A stretch of 64,000 bases of DNA. Source: Takifugu bimaculatus. Lineage: Eukaryota; Chordata; Actinopteri; Tetraodontiformes; Tetraodontidae. Of the stretch, positions 1 to 9,284 are shown in pieces (positions within the stretch are counted from its first letter, which is position 1; the number at the start of each line of letters is the position of its first letter). The stretch spans positions 9,865,377 through 9,929,376 of the forward strand of contig CP034980.1 of assembly GCA_004026145.2 (NCBI GenBank), in the 5' to 3' direction. The translations under genes were made by a program, and so were the position numbers. The notes beneath the pieces are model-generated. The model was not told where the DNA came from. It was given only the letters and a program-made list of their open reading frames with translations, and searched no databases.

Positions 1-258
1 AGAGGGTTTCTAACGTCTTGCGGGGACACTTCAGTCTCACAGTCTCTCCAACAGTTACATTCTTGCTATCAATGATGTTATTTGTGCATCCTGTAAAGGC
101 AAATAATACACCCAACATAGGAAAATGTGTTTGATCTCTCCAAAATGACAGAGCAAAGAGCAGATTCTTGGAACTAATTAGTAAAAAAAATGTAGTTTCC
201 TGGGTTACTTACCCCCAAATCTGACAGGAAAGAGGAGGATATAAAATAGAATCAGCAT
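1..258 (-). CDS. NITR-like receptor A1, 5' part only
   Basis: This is the 5' part of an A-type receptor whose remainder lies before the window. The leader exon is 258-213 and starts MLILFYILLF; it ends in phase 1 at a consensus GTAAGT donor. The V exon starts at 90 after a TTTACAG acceptor and runs off the window edge. The visible V part holds an N-glycosylation site (NVTV) and the first Ig cysteine (RLKCPRK). Downstream of that cysteine it reads TLETL where the other A copies read TSALLSW or TAAIHLW, so it already differs in the CDR1-like stretch. It is expected to be a single-pass surface immune receptor like A2. Nothing can be said of its tail. Confidence 0.7.
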
Positions 259-1011
259 TCTCTACCTAGTGCGCCTGTCGCGTCTCACGGGTTAAAGGTG
301 CTGCTCAAATGATCAGATGAAGGAAACAGTTTCATCACAGTGTGCTTGGTTCTCAGTAAGAGCTTAGGGGAGGAGATATCAGCTCGTTTTCCAACCTCTG
401 AAAACTGAAGCAGAGTTTTTAAGTTTTTAAAGTAAAAGCACTGTGATGAAATTTCCCTTTTTCTTAAATCTGAGAGTATTTGGTTTTGATGGTGAAGGAA
501 TTCATTTAAATTTTAGCTCCCTGACTCGCCAACCAGAAATTTACAGCAGTAACCCAAAAATTATGTTTAAAAGAGATTTTGGTTTGTGTTTTAGGACATC
601 CAATGAGATCATCTACATTTCAAACCAATTTAATTTAAACTAATTCACTAATAATTACATGTATTTAATATAGAATAATATTAAGAATGAACAAACTCTC
701 TCCTTGAGGCAAGTGTGGTGAGGCAGAAACCATGAAATGACCCTGTTTCCTTTAACCCAACTGGTAGAGAGAGGAAGAGGTGCAATAGAGGGAGGTTAGA
801 AAGACAATAGACACGTTCAGCACAAAAATATTTAGATTTAAAATTCAAAGAACAATAATATACAAGTCTGTTTATGCGAAGTGGGAAGCAAGTGTGTAAT
901 TACTTCAGCTACCACGAGGGGGAGACATACATGCTGCAGTACATATTCAAATTGTACTGCAGCACCAACAATTACGCATTTTTGCTTAAACATGCAGCTG
1001 TTTTTGAAGCT
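259..1011. repeat. Array spacer: A-gene 5' flank
   Basis: No gene is seen here. The block recurs upstream of A2, A3, A5 and A6 and in part upstream of A4. It presumably holds the A-gene promoter, but I see no clear TATA box. At about 1012 it is joined abruptly to the block found 3' of the C modules. Confidence 0.6.
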
Positions 1012-1716
1012 GAACATCAAGGTGAACTTAATTTGTATGTGCACCATTGATTATTATTCATATTTTACATTTTACCAAAGCCCTGTTTTCTCTCACTCAT
1101 TTGACAAAAACAAGGTCTCATAATGAAGTCTTCATTAGGAGGCGGATGTGACTCTAGGGGGCGCTACAGTCATGAGCACTTTCATACTGTCGCTCAGACG
1201 GTGGAGGAAGTTCTAAACTGCACACACGTCAGTTTATCTACACCAGGAAATAAAAAGGAGACACCATGTGCTACAATAATGCCCAATATATTTATTTTCA
1301 TGCACAAACAGATTGTATCAGAAATAGACACAGTGACTTCAGGTGAAAAGTTCTGCTTTGATACATTAATGATTCAAAAGAATAAGAAACACACTATTTA
1401 CACACCATCACACTGCCTGACAGGTTGGTTTGATGACTGGTTTATTGATCATTGTGTTCATCCTATATTTTCCACTTTTGACCAATACATCAATATTTGT
1501 TCTAACAGGTCAGAAAAAGTCAGTCACACACTTAAATGGAATTTCTTTTTTAGAAGAACACAAAACAATCCAAGAAGATGTAAAAATGTCTAAGTAGAAA
1601 GGACACACAATGTTCTTCCTGTGCTCCAGGTATATCTTGGGCAAGTCATAAGAATCTCATGCAGCTTTAGATTTAAATGTATGAATGAGTGAGATGTTAA
1701 ACACCCTGAAGATCAA
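1012..1716. repeat. Array spacer: C-module 3' flank
   Basis: No supported gene. The block recurs at about 21090-21749 and 27660-28360. It includes a short segment (CTAGGGGGCGCTACAG) that also occurs, slightly changed, in the P-tail spacers. Long open frames here are discussed under rejected items. Confidence 0.55.
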
Positions 1717-2174
1717 CTAGTCCAACCCAAAGGCTCTGACAGCTGCATAGGTCCTCTGTTCCTCTGCACTTTGTCTCCCCTCCTTTCGTCCGTCTCTTTC
1801 AGTTTTTACCAGCATGAAGGTGACAGCAGAATAAACACACAAGCCCTGTTCCTTCTGAAAGAAATGAGATGGGAAAGTTATGAAAGATGACAAATTTTAA
1901 TGGGTTTACAATAAATTTTGCGTGAATAAATTATTCACCTGCGGAGCTGCGCTTTGCCTGGCAGCCGCTGAACATAGAGGACAGAGAAGATAAAAATCAA
2001 TGTCAATTCAACCAAGGTCTCATGATGGCGACTAACTTCACTTACTTTTGTTCCACTCGTGCTTGTTCGTTTTAATGGTGTAAATGAGGAAGGAAACAGC
2101 GATCAAATTTACAGTGAAGAACCCGCAGAGTAGAAAACTAGTCCCACTGGGTGTTAGTGTCCACATGCTCACTC
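1717..2174 (-). pseudogene. C1: orphan receptor TM and tail exons
   Basis: Two exons survive. Exon 2174-2046 (129 nt, starts in phase 1) encodes a membrane segment with the core LLCGFFTVNLIAVSFLIY, which has an Asn inside the helix, followed by basic KR. Exon 1854-1717 (phase 0, 45 residues plus stop) encodes a tail with two YxxV motifs, CVYSAV and RTYAAV. Splice sites at both exons look sound (TTTTAG acceptor, AAAA|GTAAGT donor, TTTCTTTCAG acceptor). No Ig-domain exon lies upstream on this strand. The DNA there is a patchwork of P-type and A-type scraps, so I call it an orphan module of a third receptor type. It is an NITR-like or related Ig receptor by its context, not by an ectodomain. Confidence 0.55.
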
Positions 2175-2378
2175 CTAAAACAATAAAAACACAAAATATT
2201 AAGTTTGCTGAGGTTCAAGCAAACAACTAAAGCTGGTTCAGGATGTAACGTAGACCATCCATGTCAGACGGCGATGGCCTTGGCCCACATGTGCTCCCTC
2301 ATAAATCGTCATTTAAAATCAACATTTATTTATTTTTTGGATAAAGTTTTTTTTTAGCACTGATGATTTCTTTCATAG

Positions 2379-2437
2379 AAAAACCAGCAGTCCTCACTAC
2401 TGGTGACCTCCACAGCTCAGATGAGGATCATCTGGAG
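2379..2437 (+). pseudogene. Orphan copy of P1 penultimate tail exon
   Basis: This 59-nt stretch matches the fifth exon of P1 (53428-53486) and keeps AG and GTAAAT borders on the plus strand. It encodes KPAVLTTGD and then an acidic stretch. The flanks also match P1 introns from about 2310 to 2475, so a block of roughly 165 bp of P-type sequence was inserted beside the C1 module in the opposite orientation. Confidence 0.6.
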
Positions 2438-2489
2438 GTAAATATAGGTGTGGATAATGTGAAATGAATCATATCTTGCATAATATTAG

Positions 2490-2620
2490 CTTATATGGCC
2501 ATCGTTAATTTTCACTGAAATCATAAAATTAAAATATTAGCATATTTATTGCCAATTTGAAATACAGAAAGTAGAATGCAAAAATCAACTTTTACCTTCA
2601 ATTTTGGGCTCCGAACTGGA
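2490..2620 (-). pseudogene. Scrap of A-type D2/TM exons
   Basis: The first bases of an A-type transmembrane exon, its 5' intron and the last bases of an A-type second-domain exon (ending EIEG before a GTAAAA donor) are recognisable. On one side they are joined to the P-type block. On the other they are joined to sequence from an A-gene 5' flank. The same chimeric junctions recur at about 22530-22660 and 29140-29270. Confidence 0.55.
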
Positions 2621-2644
2621 ACCAGTAGGTCTGTTTGATGTGGC

Positions 2645-2936
2645 CAGGGGTGGGCAAACATTTTGATTCGTGGGCCACAATGGGTTCTAACATTTGCCTT
2701 TTAAAAAAAAATTTATAACCATTTCTATTTTAAAGTCCTGAAAGTTCTGTTATCCTTCAGGATATCACCATCACTCTCCTCCTTACTGTTTTTTTTTCTA
2801 GTGGGAAAACACCAGAATTGCAGTGAAAATATAACATTAACAAGGTTTATTCATTTAATTTTTCAAGTTTGGCGGGCCGGATTAAAACGTTTAATGGGCC
2901 GCGTGTGGCCCCCGGGCCTTAGTTTGCCCATGCCTG
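2645..2936. mobile_element. Non-autonomous hAT-type transposon
   Basis: The termini CAGGGGTGGGCAAAC and GTTTGCCCATGCCTG form imperfect inverted repeats. The interior has the GGGCCGCGTGTGGCCC-rich end typical of Charlie-like hAT elements. No transposase is encoded. No 8-bp target duplication can be shown, because flanking DNA is deleted on both sides compared with the sister units (left flank GATGTGGC, right flank TACTAGACCAATG, with intervening spacer lost). Confidence 0.65.
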
Positions 2937-3410
2937 TACTAGACCAATGTCTGCGGATGTCCAGACAATGTGCACACATCAGGAAATGATGCGAGAATCT
3001 AAGTTTCAGTCTGAGGGGAACTAAGTACTGGTTTACTGCAAAAAAAAATACATAAAATATATATATACCAAACTCATTGGATCCGTTTTCACATAGAATT
3101 CTCATTTTATTGTCATTTATTTTTTAAATGTTATGAGATGGTATGCCAAAAAACCCAAACCCCCAAAAAATGACCAATTATTGTTGTTAATTTTGTCCTC
3201 AAAGCTCATTAAAGTGGTCGTAAAGCAACTTAAACAGTTTTTTTCTGTGTGTGAATGAACTGAATCAACAACAACACCATTTTAGGGACACGTTGGGGTG
3301 GTCCATTTGTCACTAATCCCCCATTTAAATATTCACCATGTGCTGGTGATGTGTTAGTTATCAGTGGATACTTCAAGGTACGGCAAAGCAGGCGTTAAAC
3401 TGAGTTACAT
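2937..3410. repeat. Array spacer R
   Basis: No gene. From about 2966 the spacer jumps from the CCAGACC block to the block starting ATGTGCACACATCAGG. That block recurs before every LTR-alpha copy (for example 9487-9929 and 33030-33466). Confidence 0.55.
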
Positions 3411-3583
3411 TGTGGCGGACACACAGGGGTGTATCTCACACCCAGGTGATGCATGGGGTGATGGACGTGGTTAGTCCTTCATTAGATGCACTGTTCGAAG
3501 CACCATTTCGTATTGTCTGGTGGATGCGGAATAAAGACGTTTAAACCATCTGCTCAGTCTGAGTCGTTCCTCGTCCTGCCACA
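3411..3583 (+). mobile_element. Solo LTR-alpha
   Basis: A 173-bp element with termini TGTGGC and GCCACA and an internal AATAAA. In the best copy (9930-10102) the flanks read ACGT on both sides, consistent with a 4-bp target duplication. The A3 unit carries what looks like the empty site. It was probably inserted before most unit duplications. Confidence 0.55.
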
Positions 3584-3777
3584 ACGTCACAATAACATCA
3601 GCACAATTTTGCCTTTAGGTACAGTCAACTTTCCCCTGCTTCCTCCGAGAGGCATGGCATTTAGTTGACAGTGAGTTAAATACGTAAAACACAGCATCTC
3701 TTTGCACACATTTCATTTGTTAATGAAGGAAAATGAACAAAAATATGGTAAAATGAAGTATAATATAGAAGTCAGCC

Positions 3778-3912
3778 TTAATCAGCCCCTCCAGAGTATT
3801 CCCTGACATCAGAGTAGATGCTTCTTTCTTCCTTCTCTGTATCATCATTTCTCACTGATTTTCTTCGAGCAATGTTTGGAATGGCGTAAACCAAATCCTG
3901 CTCCTCACTGGT
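3778..3912 (-). CDS. T3 terminal tail exon (ITIM), downstream of B1
   Basis: A 135-nt terminal exon after a TTTTCTCCCAG acceptor that opens in phase 0. It encodes 44 residues and a stop, with DLVYAIP near the start and the consensus ITIM SIYSDV near the end. T1 of B1 ends in phase 0, so B1 could splice T1 to T3 and give a 339-residue receptor. Such a splice would have to cross the Penelope-like insertion. ITIMs recruit SHP-type phosphatases in inhibitory receptors. Use of the exon is inferred. Confidence 0.6.
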   Translation of the reverse strand, partial: TSEEQDLVYAIPNIARRKSVRNDDTEKEERSIYSDVREYSGGAD

Positions 3913-4122
3913 CTGGGAGAAAACATGGACAATCATTATTATTGACATTATGTATGGCTGTTTATCATGTCTTTACCTGTTGATTGCAGTGATCAACACT
4001 GACTTTTACAGCAGTTCTTTGCAGAGTATAATATAGAAATATAGACAATATAGACAATACAGAAATTAAAACACCAAAAGTGCTAAAAAGAAAAATCTAC
4101 AATAATCACAATAATACAATGT

Positions 4123-6022
4123 GAAGCAGAAGCAGAACAGATCAGACTCAAGGTAACAGCCGCTCTTGCGAGTGCAAAACCTCCCACCTCCAATATCACG
4201 AATGAGGAAAGAAGGGCCATTGCATCCTTAGCCAAGGACAAGAACATCACCATCTTACCAGCTGACAAAGGTAGGTGCACGGTCGTACTTAATACCACTG
4301 ACTATGACACCAAGATACTCAGTCTCCTGACAGATACCGCCACATATGAGAAACTCAAGCGGGACCCCACCAGCTCATACAAGAAGAAGGTGGTAGACTT
4401 ACTACAGAAGCTGGAAAAGGATAAAGCCATTGACAGACCACAATACTACCGTCTATATCCAGGAGAAACCATCCCTTGCATTTATGGATTGCCCAAGATC
4501 CACAAACCAGGGACCCCTCTCAGACCCATAGTAAGCAGTATCAATTCTGTAACCTACAACATTTCCAAATACTTGGCCTCCATCTTGTCTCCCATGGTTG
4601 GCAAGACCCCATACCACATCAAAAACTCCCAAGACTTTGCTCAAAAAGTCATTGGACTCACACTACTTCCAGAAGAGACTATGGTATCTTATGATGTCAC
4701 GTCACTCTTCACGTGCATCCCTACCGCCAGCGCCATAGACACCATCCACAAGCACCTTCTATTGGACAAGAACCTTACAGAAAGAACCACCTTAACACCG
4801 GCCCAAATCTGCACCATGCTGGACCTGTGTTTGAACACCACTTATTTCCAGTACAGAGAAGGCTTCTACAGGCAGAAACATGGCTGTGCCATGGGCTCAC
4901 CAGTATCCCCTATAGTTGCCAACCTATACATGGAGAAGGTGGAATCCCAGGCCCTGACATCCTTCACAGGAACTGCGCCAAGCCACTGGTTCAGGTATGT
5001 TGATGACACCTGGGTCAAAAATCCAAACACAAGAATTGGAAGCTTTCTCCGATCACCTCAACAAAACAGACGAACATGTAAAATCTACCCGGGAAGATGT
5101 AAAAGGAAACAGTCTGGCCTTTCTGGACTGCGCGGTCAAGATCACTGAGGACAGAAATCTCACCATCGAAGTCTACAGAAAACCTACACATACTGACCAG
5201 TACCTCCAGTTTGACTCTCACCATCCACTGGAACACAAGTTGGGAGTGATCAGAACCCTCCAACACCGGGCCAGAGAAATACCCACCACATCCCAAGGCA
5301 GAAAGAAGGAACAGGACCACATTAAGACAGCTCTCAAAACATGTGGCTACCCAGACTGGGCCTTCACCAGGACCTCAAGAAAGCGAGACCTCAGCAAAGG
5401 AGAGGAGGAGAGAAACAAACGTCGCAGCGTTTCCATCCCCTACCTGTCTGGAGTCTCGGAGAAGTTTAGGAGGATCCTCCAGAAACACGACATACCGGTT
5501 CATTTCAAACCCAGCAACACTCTCAGACAGAGGTTAGTACACCCAAAGGACAAGACACCAAGACCCAAACAAAGTAATGTTGTCTATGCTGTACAGTGCC
5601 AGGAGGAATGCAAGGAACTGTACATTGGGGAAACCAAACAACCTCTCCACAGAAGAATGGCACAACACAGACGTGCCACCTCTTCAGGTCAGGATTCAGC
5701 AGTCCACTTACACTTAAAGGAGAGTGGGCACTCCTTCGAGGACAGCCAAGTAAGGATACTGGCCAGAGAAAACCGCTGGTTTGAAAGGGGGGTTAAGGAA
5801 GCTATCCATGTTAAATTGGAGAAACCATCCTTGAACAGAGGTGGTGGCCTGAGGCACTTCCTATCACCCACATACAATGCAGTCCTCCACTCCTTCCAAC
5901 AGCAAAACAAACATTCACACCATTCCAGGAGACCCAGTGACTCATCACCATGTGACCCAGCAGACAAAGGGGAGACACCTCAACAGAAACTAGGTGAACG
6001 ACCCGACCAACGACCCTGCTAA
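4123..6022 (+). pseudogene. PLE reverse transcriptase / GIY-YIG endonuclease, frameshifted
   Basis: An open frame from the truncated 5' edge to 5148 holds reverse transcriptase motifs: motif A near VSYDVTSLFT, motif B with GCAMGSPVSP, and the catalytic box YVDD at about 4997-5008. Right after this box a run of five A (5017-5021) marks a change of frame. The second frame runs to 6022 and carries the connector and a GIY-YIG-type endonuclease with LYIGETKQPLHRR. The order RT then GIY-YIG is diagnostic of Penelope-like elements. The frameshift and missing N-terminus mean this copy is not expected to be autonomous. Confidence 0.85.
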
Positions 6023-6111
6023 CGACTCTCAGGTGACCACCCGGATCATTAGCATGCAAATGGTCCACAGGGGCTATATATTTTCAAGCTCTCTCCCAAG
6101 CGATTTCAGAA

Positions 6112-6145
6112 CTGAAGAAGCCTTCTGGATAGAAGGCGAAACGTC
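6112..6145 (+). ncRNA. Hammerhead-like fold in PLE 3' end
   Basis: CTGAAGA (6112-6118) is followed by a 7-bp stem, GCCTTCT/AGAAGGC, with loop GGAT, then GAAA and CGTC. This order resembles the type I hammerhead ribozyme reported in Penelope-like elements. There is one extra A between the first core box and stem II, and stem III is minimal, so activity is doubtful. Confidence 0.4.
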
Positions 6146-6204
6146 TTCAAGAGAAGAAACCCAGTCCAGTTGACAGAGAAAACTACCTTGGAAATAATAC
6201 AATG

Positions 6205-6433
6205 AACAATATTAAGAAACAATTTCAGGTTTAGAGAAGCAGAACTGATCAAACCTGACCAGACCAATTTTAAATTTTAAATCAGTCCTTCTGTGGATAC
6301 AAAGCAGCTCTTAAAACTCTGAAAAGCTGAGCGATAACGTCGCCATATTTGTATCTGTGTGTAATTTTATTTGAATTGTCTTAATAAACAATGTGTTTCC
6401 TACATTTGCATTAATTTCCTGTAACGGGGGTCC
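6205..6433. repeat. Receptor 3' flank (B1)
   Basis: Sequence 3' of T2, shared by the A and B units. On the minus strand an AATAAA occurs in the stretch AAATAAAATTAC, a short distance after the T2 stop. It is a plausible polyadenylation signal common to all T2-ending genes. Confidence 0.5.
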
Positions 6434-7902
6434 TCACTTCAGAGTAGACTGTTTGTCTTTGAGACGACCTCTGTCTGGTTGAGCTTTGCTCCTGGTGAAG
6501 ACTGGAGCAGAATAACACATCTCCTCTTCTGTCTGAGCAGACACAGGGAAAAATCTCATGTTAATCAAAAATCAGTATTTACACGTCTATAACGCTTTTG
6601 ATTGTTCTGATCCTCACCGGCTGAGTGTCCTCGCCACTCGCGCCTGTTGTGCAACTGAGTACGGCAGCTGTTTTAAAAATAAGAGAAATAAAAGCAGCTG
6701 GTTCAGAAGGTATTTTATTGAATATATTCTCACTGAACAATAATGGGAAATAATTTTACTTTTTTAAACTCCTTAAAAAAAATTAAAAACGTACCCTCGC
6801 AACAGCTCGAAGATTTGCCCTTCAGGATCCAAACCAGGCAGACATTTACAATGACACTTACAACCAAAGCAGCAGCCAGCAGAACCACCAAAATAGTGTT
6901 CTCAGCTAAGACCCCTGCAGTCCTGAAGTTGAGGGTTCCAAAGAAAAACTCCCCACATGTGGCCACAGCGCAGGAAAAGGGCCCAGCATCAGAGGAGCCC
7001 AGTAACTCTGAGCTGCTGCTCTCCCATTTCTGTGGAGCGCCACCTCTGACACCATCCTGGCATCCATCCTGGCTGCCTCCGTGTGCAGCAAAGACACTGG
7101 GATAAGATGCATCAGGTCCAGACTGGAACCAGCACATGTTGCGCTCTGTTCTGCAGGTTGTGTTTTCAGAGTCAGAGAGGACAGAACGCTGCAGCGTCAC
7201 TGAACGCACCGAATCAGACGGAGGCACTTGGATTACGGCTTTGACATCAGGCTCCGTCCCTGAGAAATTGAAATAGGACAAGAAACATGTCGGGTTTCTG
7301 TCAAATCTATCGCTCTGAATCACAGACTTTGCTGCTGCAGCCATGTAAATGTTCCCACTGTGGCAGAAATAAAGATATCTTATCTTTACCTCTAACATTT
7401 TAAAAGAATATGAACGTAAATTGTTATTTTACGTCATTCTTACCTTGAATTCTGAGAAATATCCCATGAAGAAATGTCAGGCTTGTATAAGTAGTTTTAA
7501 TACAGTAATAAAATCCTGCATCATGTGGAGTCACTGACAGAATATGCAACAGAATCGTGCCAGGCCGTTGCTCACAAATAAAATGAGAGGATTTGTTTGG
7601 AGCCTTGTAGTCAAAATAATAAATGACTCCCACGACATCAGGTGGGCTTCCGGGAACAAATCTGATCCAATAGAACATTGTTGGCTCTCCAGATTGCTTG
7701 CGTTCACAAGTCAGAGTCACATTTTCTCCAACATCAGCACGTTTCATCTCAAAGTGCTGCTCATCCACCCCACCTAAAGAAAACAGCCAATGCAGTAACA
7801 TGGGGACTACTCTGTGTTAACGTTGAATATAAATGGAATAACAGAGGATTGTATATACTTACGCACGAGTCGGAGGCTCAGCAGATAAAATATAAACCTC
7901 AT
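6434..7902 (-). CDS. NITR-like receptor B1
   Basis: Predicted single-pass surface Ig receptor of 327 residues. Exons: leader 7902-7863 (MRFIFYLLSL), V 7773-7444, second Ig domain plus TM 7259-6795, T1 6667-6618, T2 6532-6434. The Ig introns join in phase 1. The V domain has NVTLTC, FYWIRF and DAGFYYC. The second domain has the NITR-like CAVATCGEFFFG. The TM core is LVVLLAAALVVSVIVNVCLV. Two lesions are visible. The first cysteine of the second domain is Arg (CGT where sisters have TGT). T2 lacks four bases, so the frame ends after QSTLK and the ITSM is lost. A Penelope-like element sits 3' of T2. It may still be expressed with a T3 tail. The closest sister is B3. Confidence 0.75.
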
Positions 7903-8447
7903 GTTTGGCTAATCCAGCTAAGGAGACGGTCAGATGGGCTGAAATGTCAAAAATGTCCATCTTATGTACTTGTATCAAATGGGAGGGCGCAGAAACACCA
8001 TCCTCTGATTGGACTACTGTCAACAACAGTGGAAATAATCAACTGTCTTTGGAACACATAAACCACCAGCAGCACCAAGGTTTCTTTCATGTTCAGGTCC
8101 GGTTTTCTACTGTTGACATGCAGTAAAACAAAATACAACAGGAAACTGGCAAAAACAGTTATTACCTTAAGTGGATTTAATATTTACAGGACGGGTTATT
8201 TAGCATGAATTCACCCTTAGAATTTTTTGGCACTGCAGAAACTACCTGATGACCAGAGAAATACTAAAGATTATCATAAAAAAGAGACGCACAAATCAGA
8301 TCAAAGACAGCAGCTCATTGTCGGTCAAACACTGAGGACACCAGACTTTGGAAGAATCTATCAATTAGTTTTCTTTTCTCTTCATATGTAGAAATTCAGC
8401 AGTAATCAAACTACTGTGGAAGAACCTCTCACAGACTGCCCCCCACC

Positions 8448-8450
<3 letters not shown>
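7903..8450. repeat. Array spacer: B-gene 5' flank
   Basis: No gene. Near-identical to 38774-39249 and similar to the flanks of B2 and B4, which lack an internal segment around CTTTGGAACACATAAACC. It presumably carries the B promoter. I see no distinct element. Confidence 0.5.
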
Positions 8451-8498
<48 letters not shown>

Positions 8499-8517
8499 CA
8501 CACATATACACACACAG
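8451..8517. repeat. (CA)n microsatellite
   Basis: A mostly pure CA tract followed by an imperfect part. An equivalent tract lies at the same place in most units (14102, 20838, 23055, 27377, 32142, 40003, 61176), always just before AACAGAACGTTCACAG or a close variant of it. Confidence 0.95.
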
Positions 8518-9167
8518 GCAACAGAACGTTCACAGTCCAGCCCAGGAAGCCGTGCTCCACATTGAAGCCGAAACGACACAAATGAGGGTTCAAGTTTCAT
8601 GTTGGCTGATGTTATTGTGAGCTGTGACCTCACAGGCTGCTGAGAAGGAGCTTTCCTGGATAGAAATGTGTTAATATAATAGATAATAGAACTGGTTGAG
8701 GACGTTATTGTAAAATACAAATACCGGTAAATAACATCAAGGTGAACTTAATTTGTATGTGCACCATTGATTGTTATTCATATTTTACATTTTACAAAAC
8801 CCCTGTTTTCTCTCATTCATTGGTTTTTGACAAAAATAAGGAAGTCTTCAGGAGGAGGCGGAGGTGACTCTAGGGGGCGCTGCAGTTAAGATATGCTTAG
8901 ATATCACCATAAATGCCCAAATGCATCACTACATTTGTTGCAGCCAAAGTTTGCAGAAACGTAATGTCTATGTACCACATCGACATCAGTGCTGGAGTAA
9001 TTTTATTTTCTCCCTACAAATTAACAAATATCAAACACGCACTGGTGCTGTGTCACAGTGGATACATTGAGTTCCTCACTATAGAGGGTATAGGGGTTGG
9101 TTTTGGACACCGCCTCAGATTTACACGTCATCATTGAAGATTTAAGATTTGTGTTGATTATTTTCAG
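8518..9167. repeat. Array spacer: P-tail upstream block
   Basis: No gene. The part from about 8900 matches the last intron of P1. It leads into the orphan plus-strand tail exon. Confidence 0.5.
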
Positions 9168-9284
9168 GATGGCGAGTTGAGAGTAGAGAGCTATGTAACG
9201 CTGAATTTCCCCTCAAGAAAGAAAAGGCATGCAGCAAAGGGGGAGTTACCCCCAGAGTGCATTTACTCTGGTGTCAGAGGCTGA
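9168..9284 (+). pseudogene. Orphan P-type terminal tail exon 1
   Basis: A 117-nt copy of the last exon of P1 after TTTTCAG, in phase 0. It encodes 38 residues with ESYVTLNF and CIYSGVRG and the P1 stop codon. No upstream P-type exons lie nearby on this strand, so it has no obvious gene. The frame is nevertheless intact. Confidence 0.65.

Larger units (their letters stand above)
4122..6192 (+). mobile_element. Penelope-like retroelement, 5'-truncated
   Basis: The element is flanked by a 12-bp direct repeat AATAATACAATG (4110-4121 and 6193-6204). Sister units show the uninterrupted sequence. The left end begins inside the coding region, so the copy is 5'-truncated. The right end is a 3' tail with a hammerhead-like fold. 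It lies between the T2 and T3 exons of the B1 unit and is absent from every other unit in the window, so it is younger than the duplications. Confidence 0.85.

Noticed and set aside
443..643. A 66-residue plus-strand open frame conserved upstream of A1, A2, A3, A5 and A6
   Set aside because: Differences between copies almost all change the amino acid, and there is no splice or homology support. It is carried along by recent duplication.
1123..1593. A 156-residue plus-strand open frame, repeated at 27767-28237 and shortened at 21202
   Set aside because: It lies antisense to the 3' flank of the C modules, changes mostly at amino-acid-altering positions, and matches no family I know.
1937..1965. 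A possible 29-nt exon between the C1 TM and tail exons
   Set aside because: AG and GT borders exist, but including it throws the tail out of frame. Direct TM-to-tail splicing is in phase.
6743..7105. A 120-residue plus-strand frame antisense to the B second domain (also at 30491, 37614, 59521)
   Set aside because: Shadow of the B D2/TM exon on the other strand. Same for the frames antisense to A V and D2 exons.
8451..8517. CRISPR-like or bacterial features
   Set aside because: The regular repeats are microsatellites or unit-scale duplications. Gene structure is eukaryotic throughout.
8406..8720. Frames with long Cys-Val or Thr-His runs over the CA tracts (many units)
   Set aside because: Translation of microsatellites.
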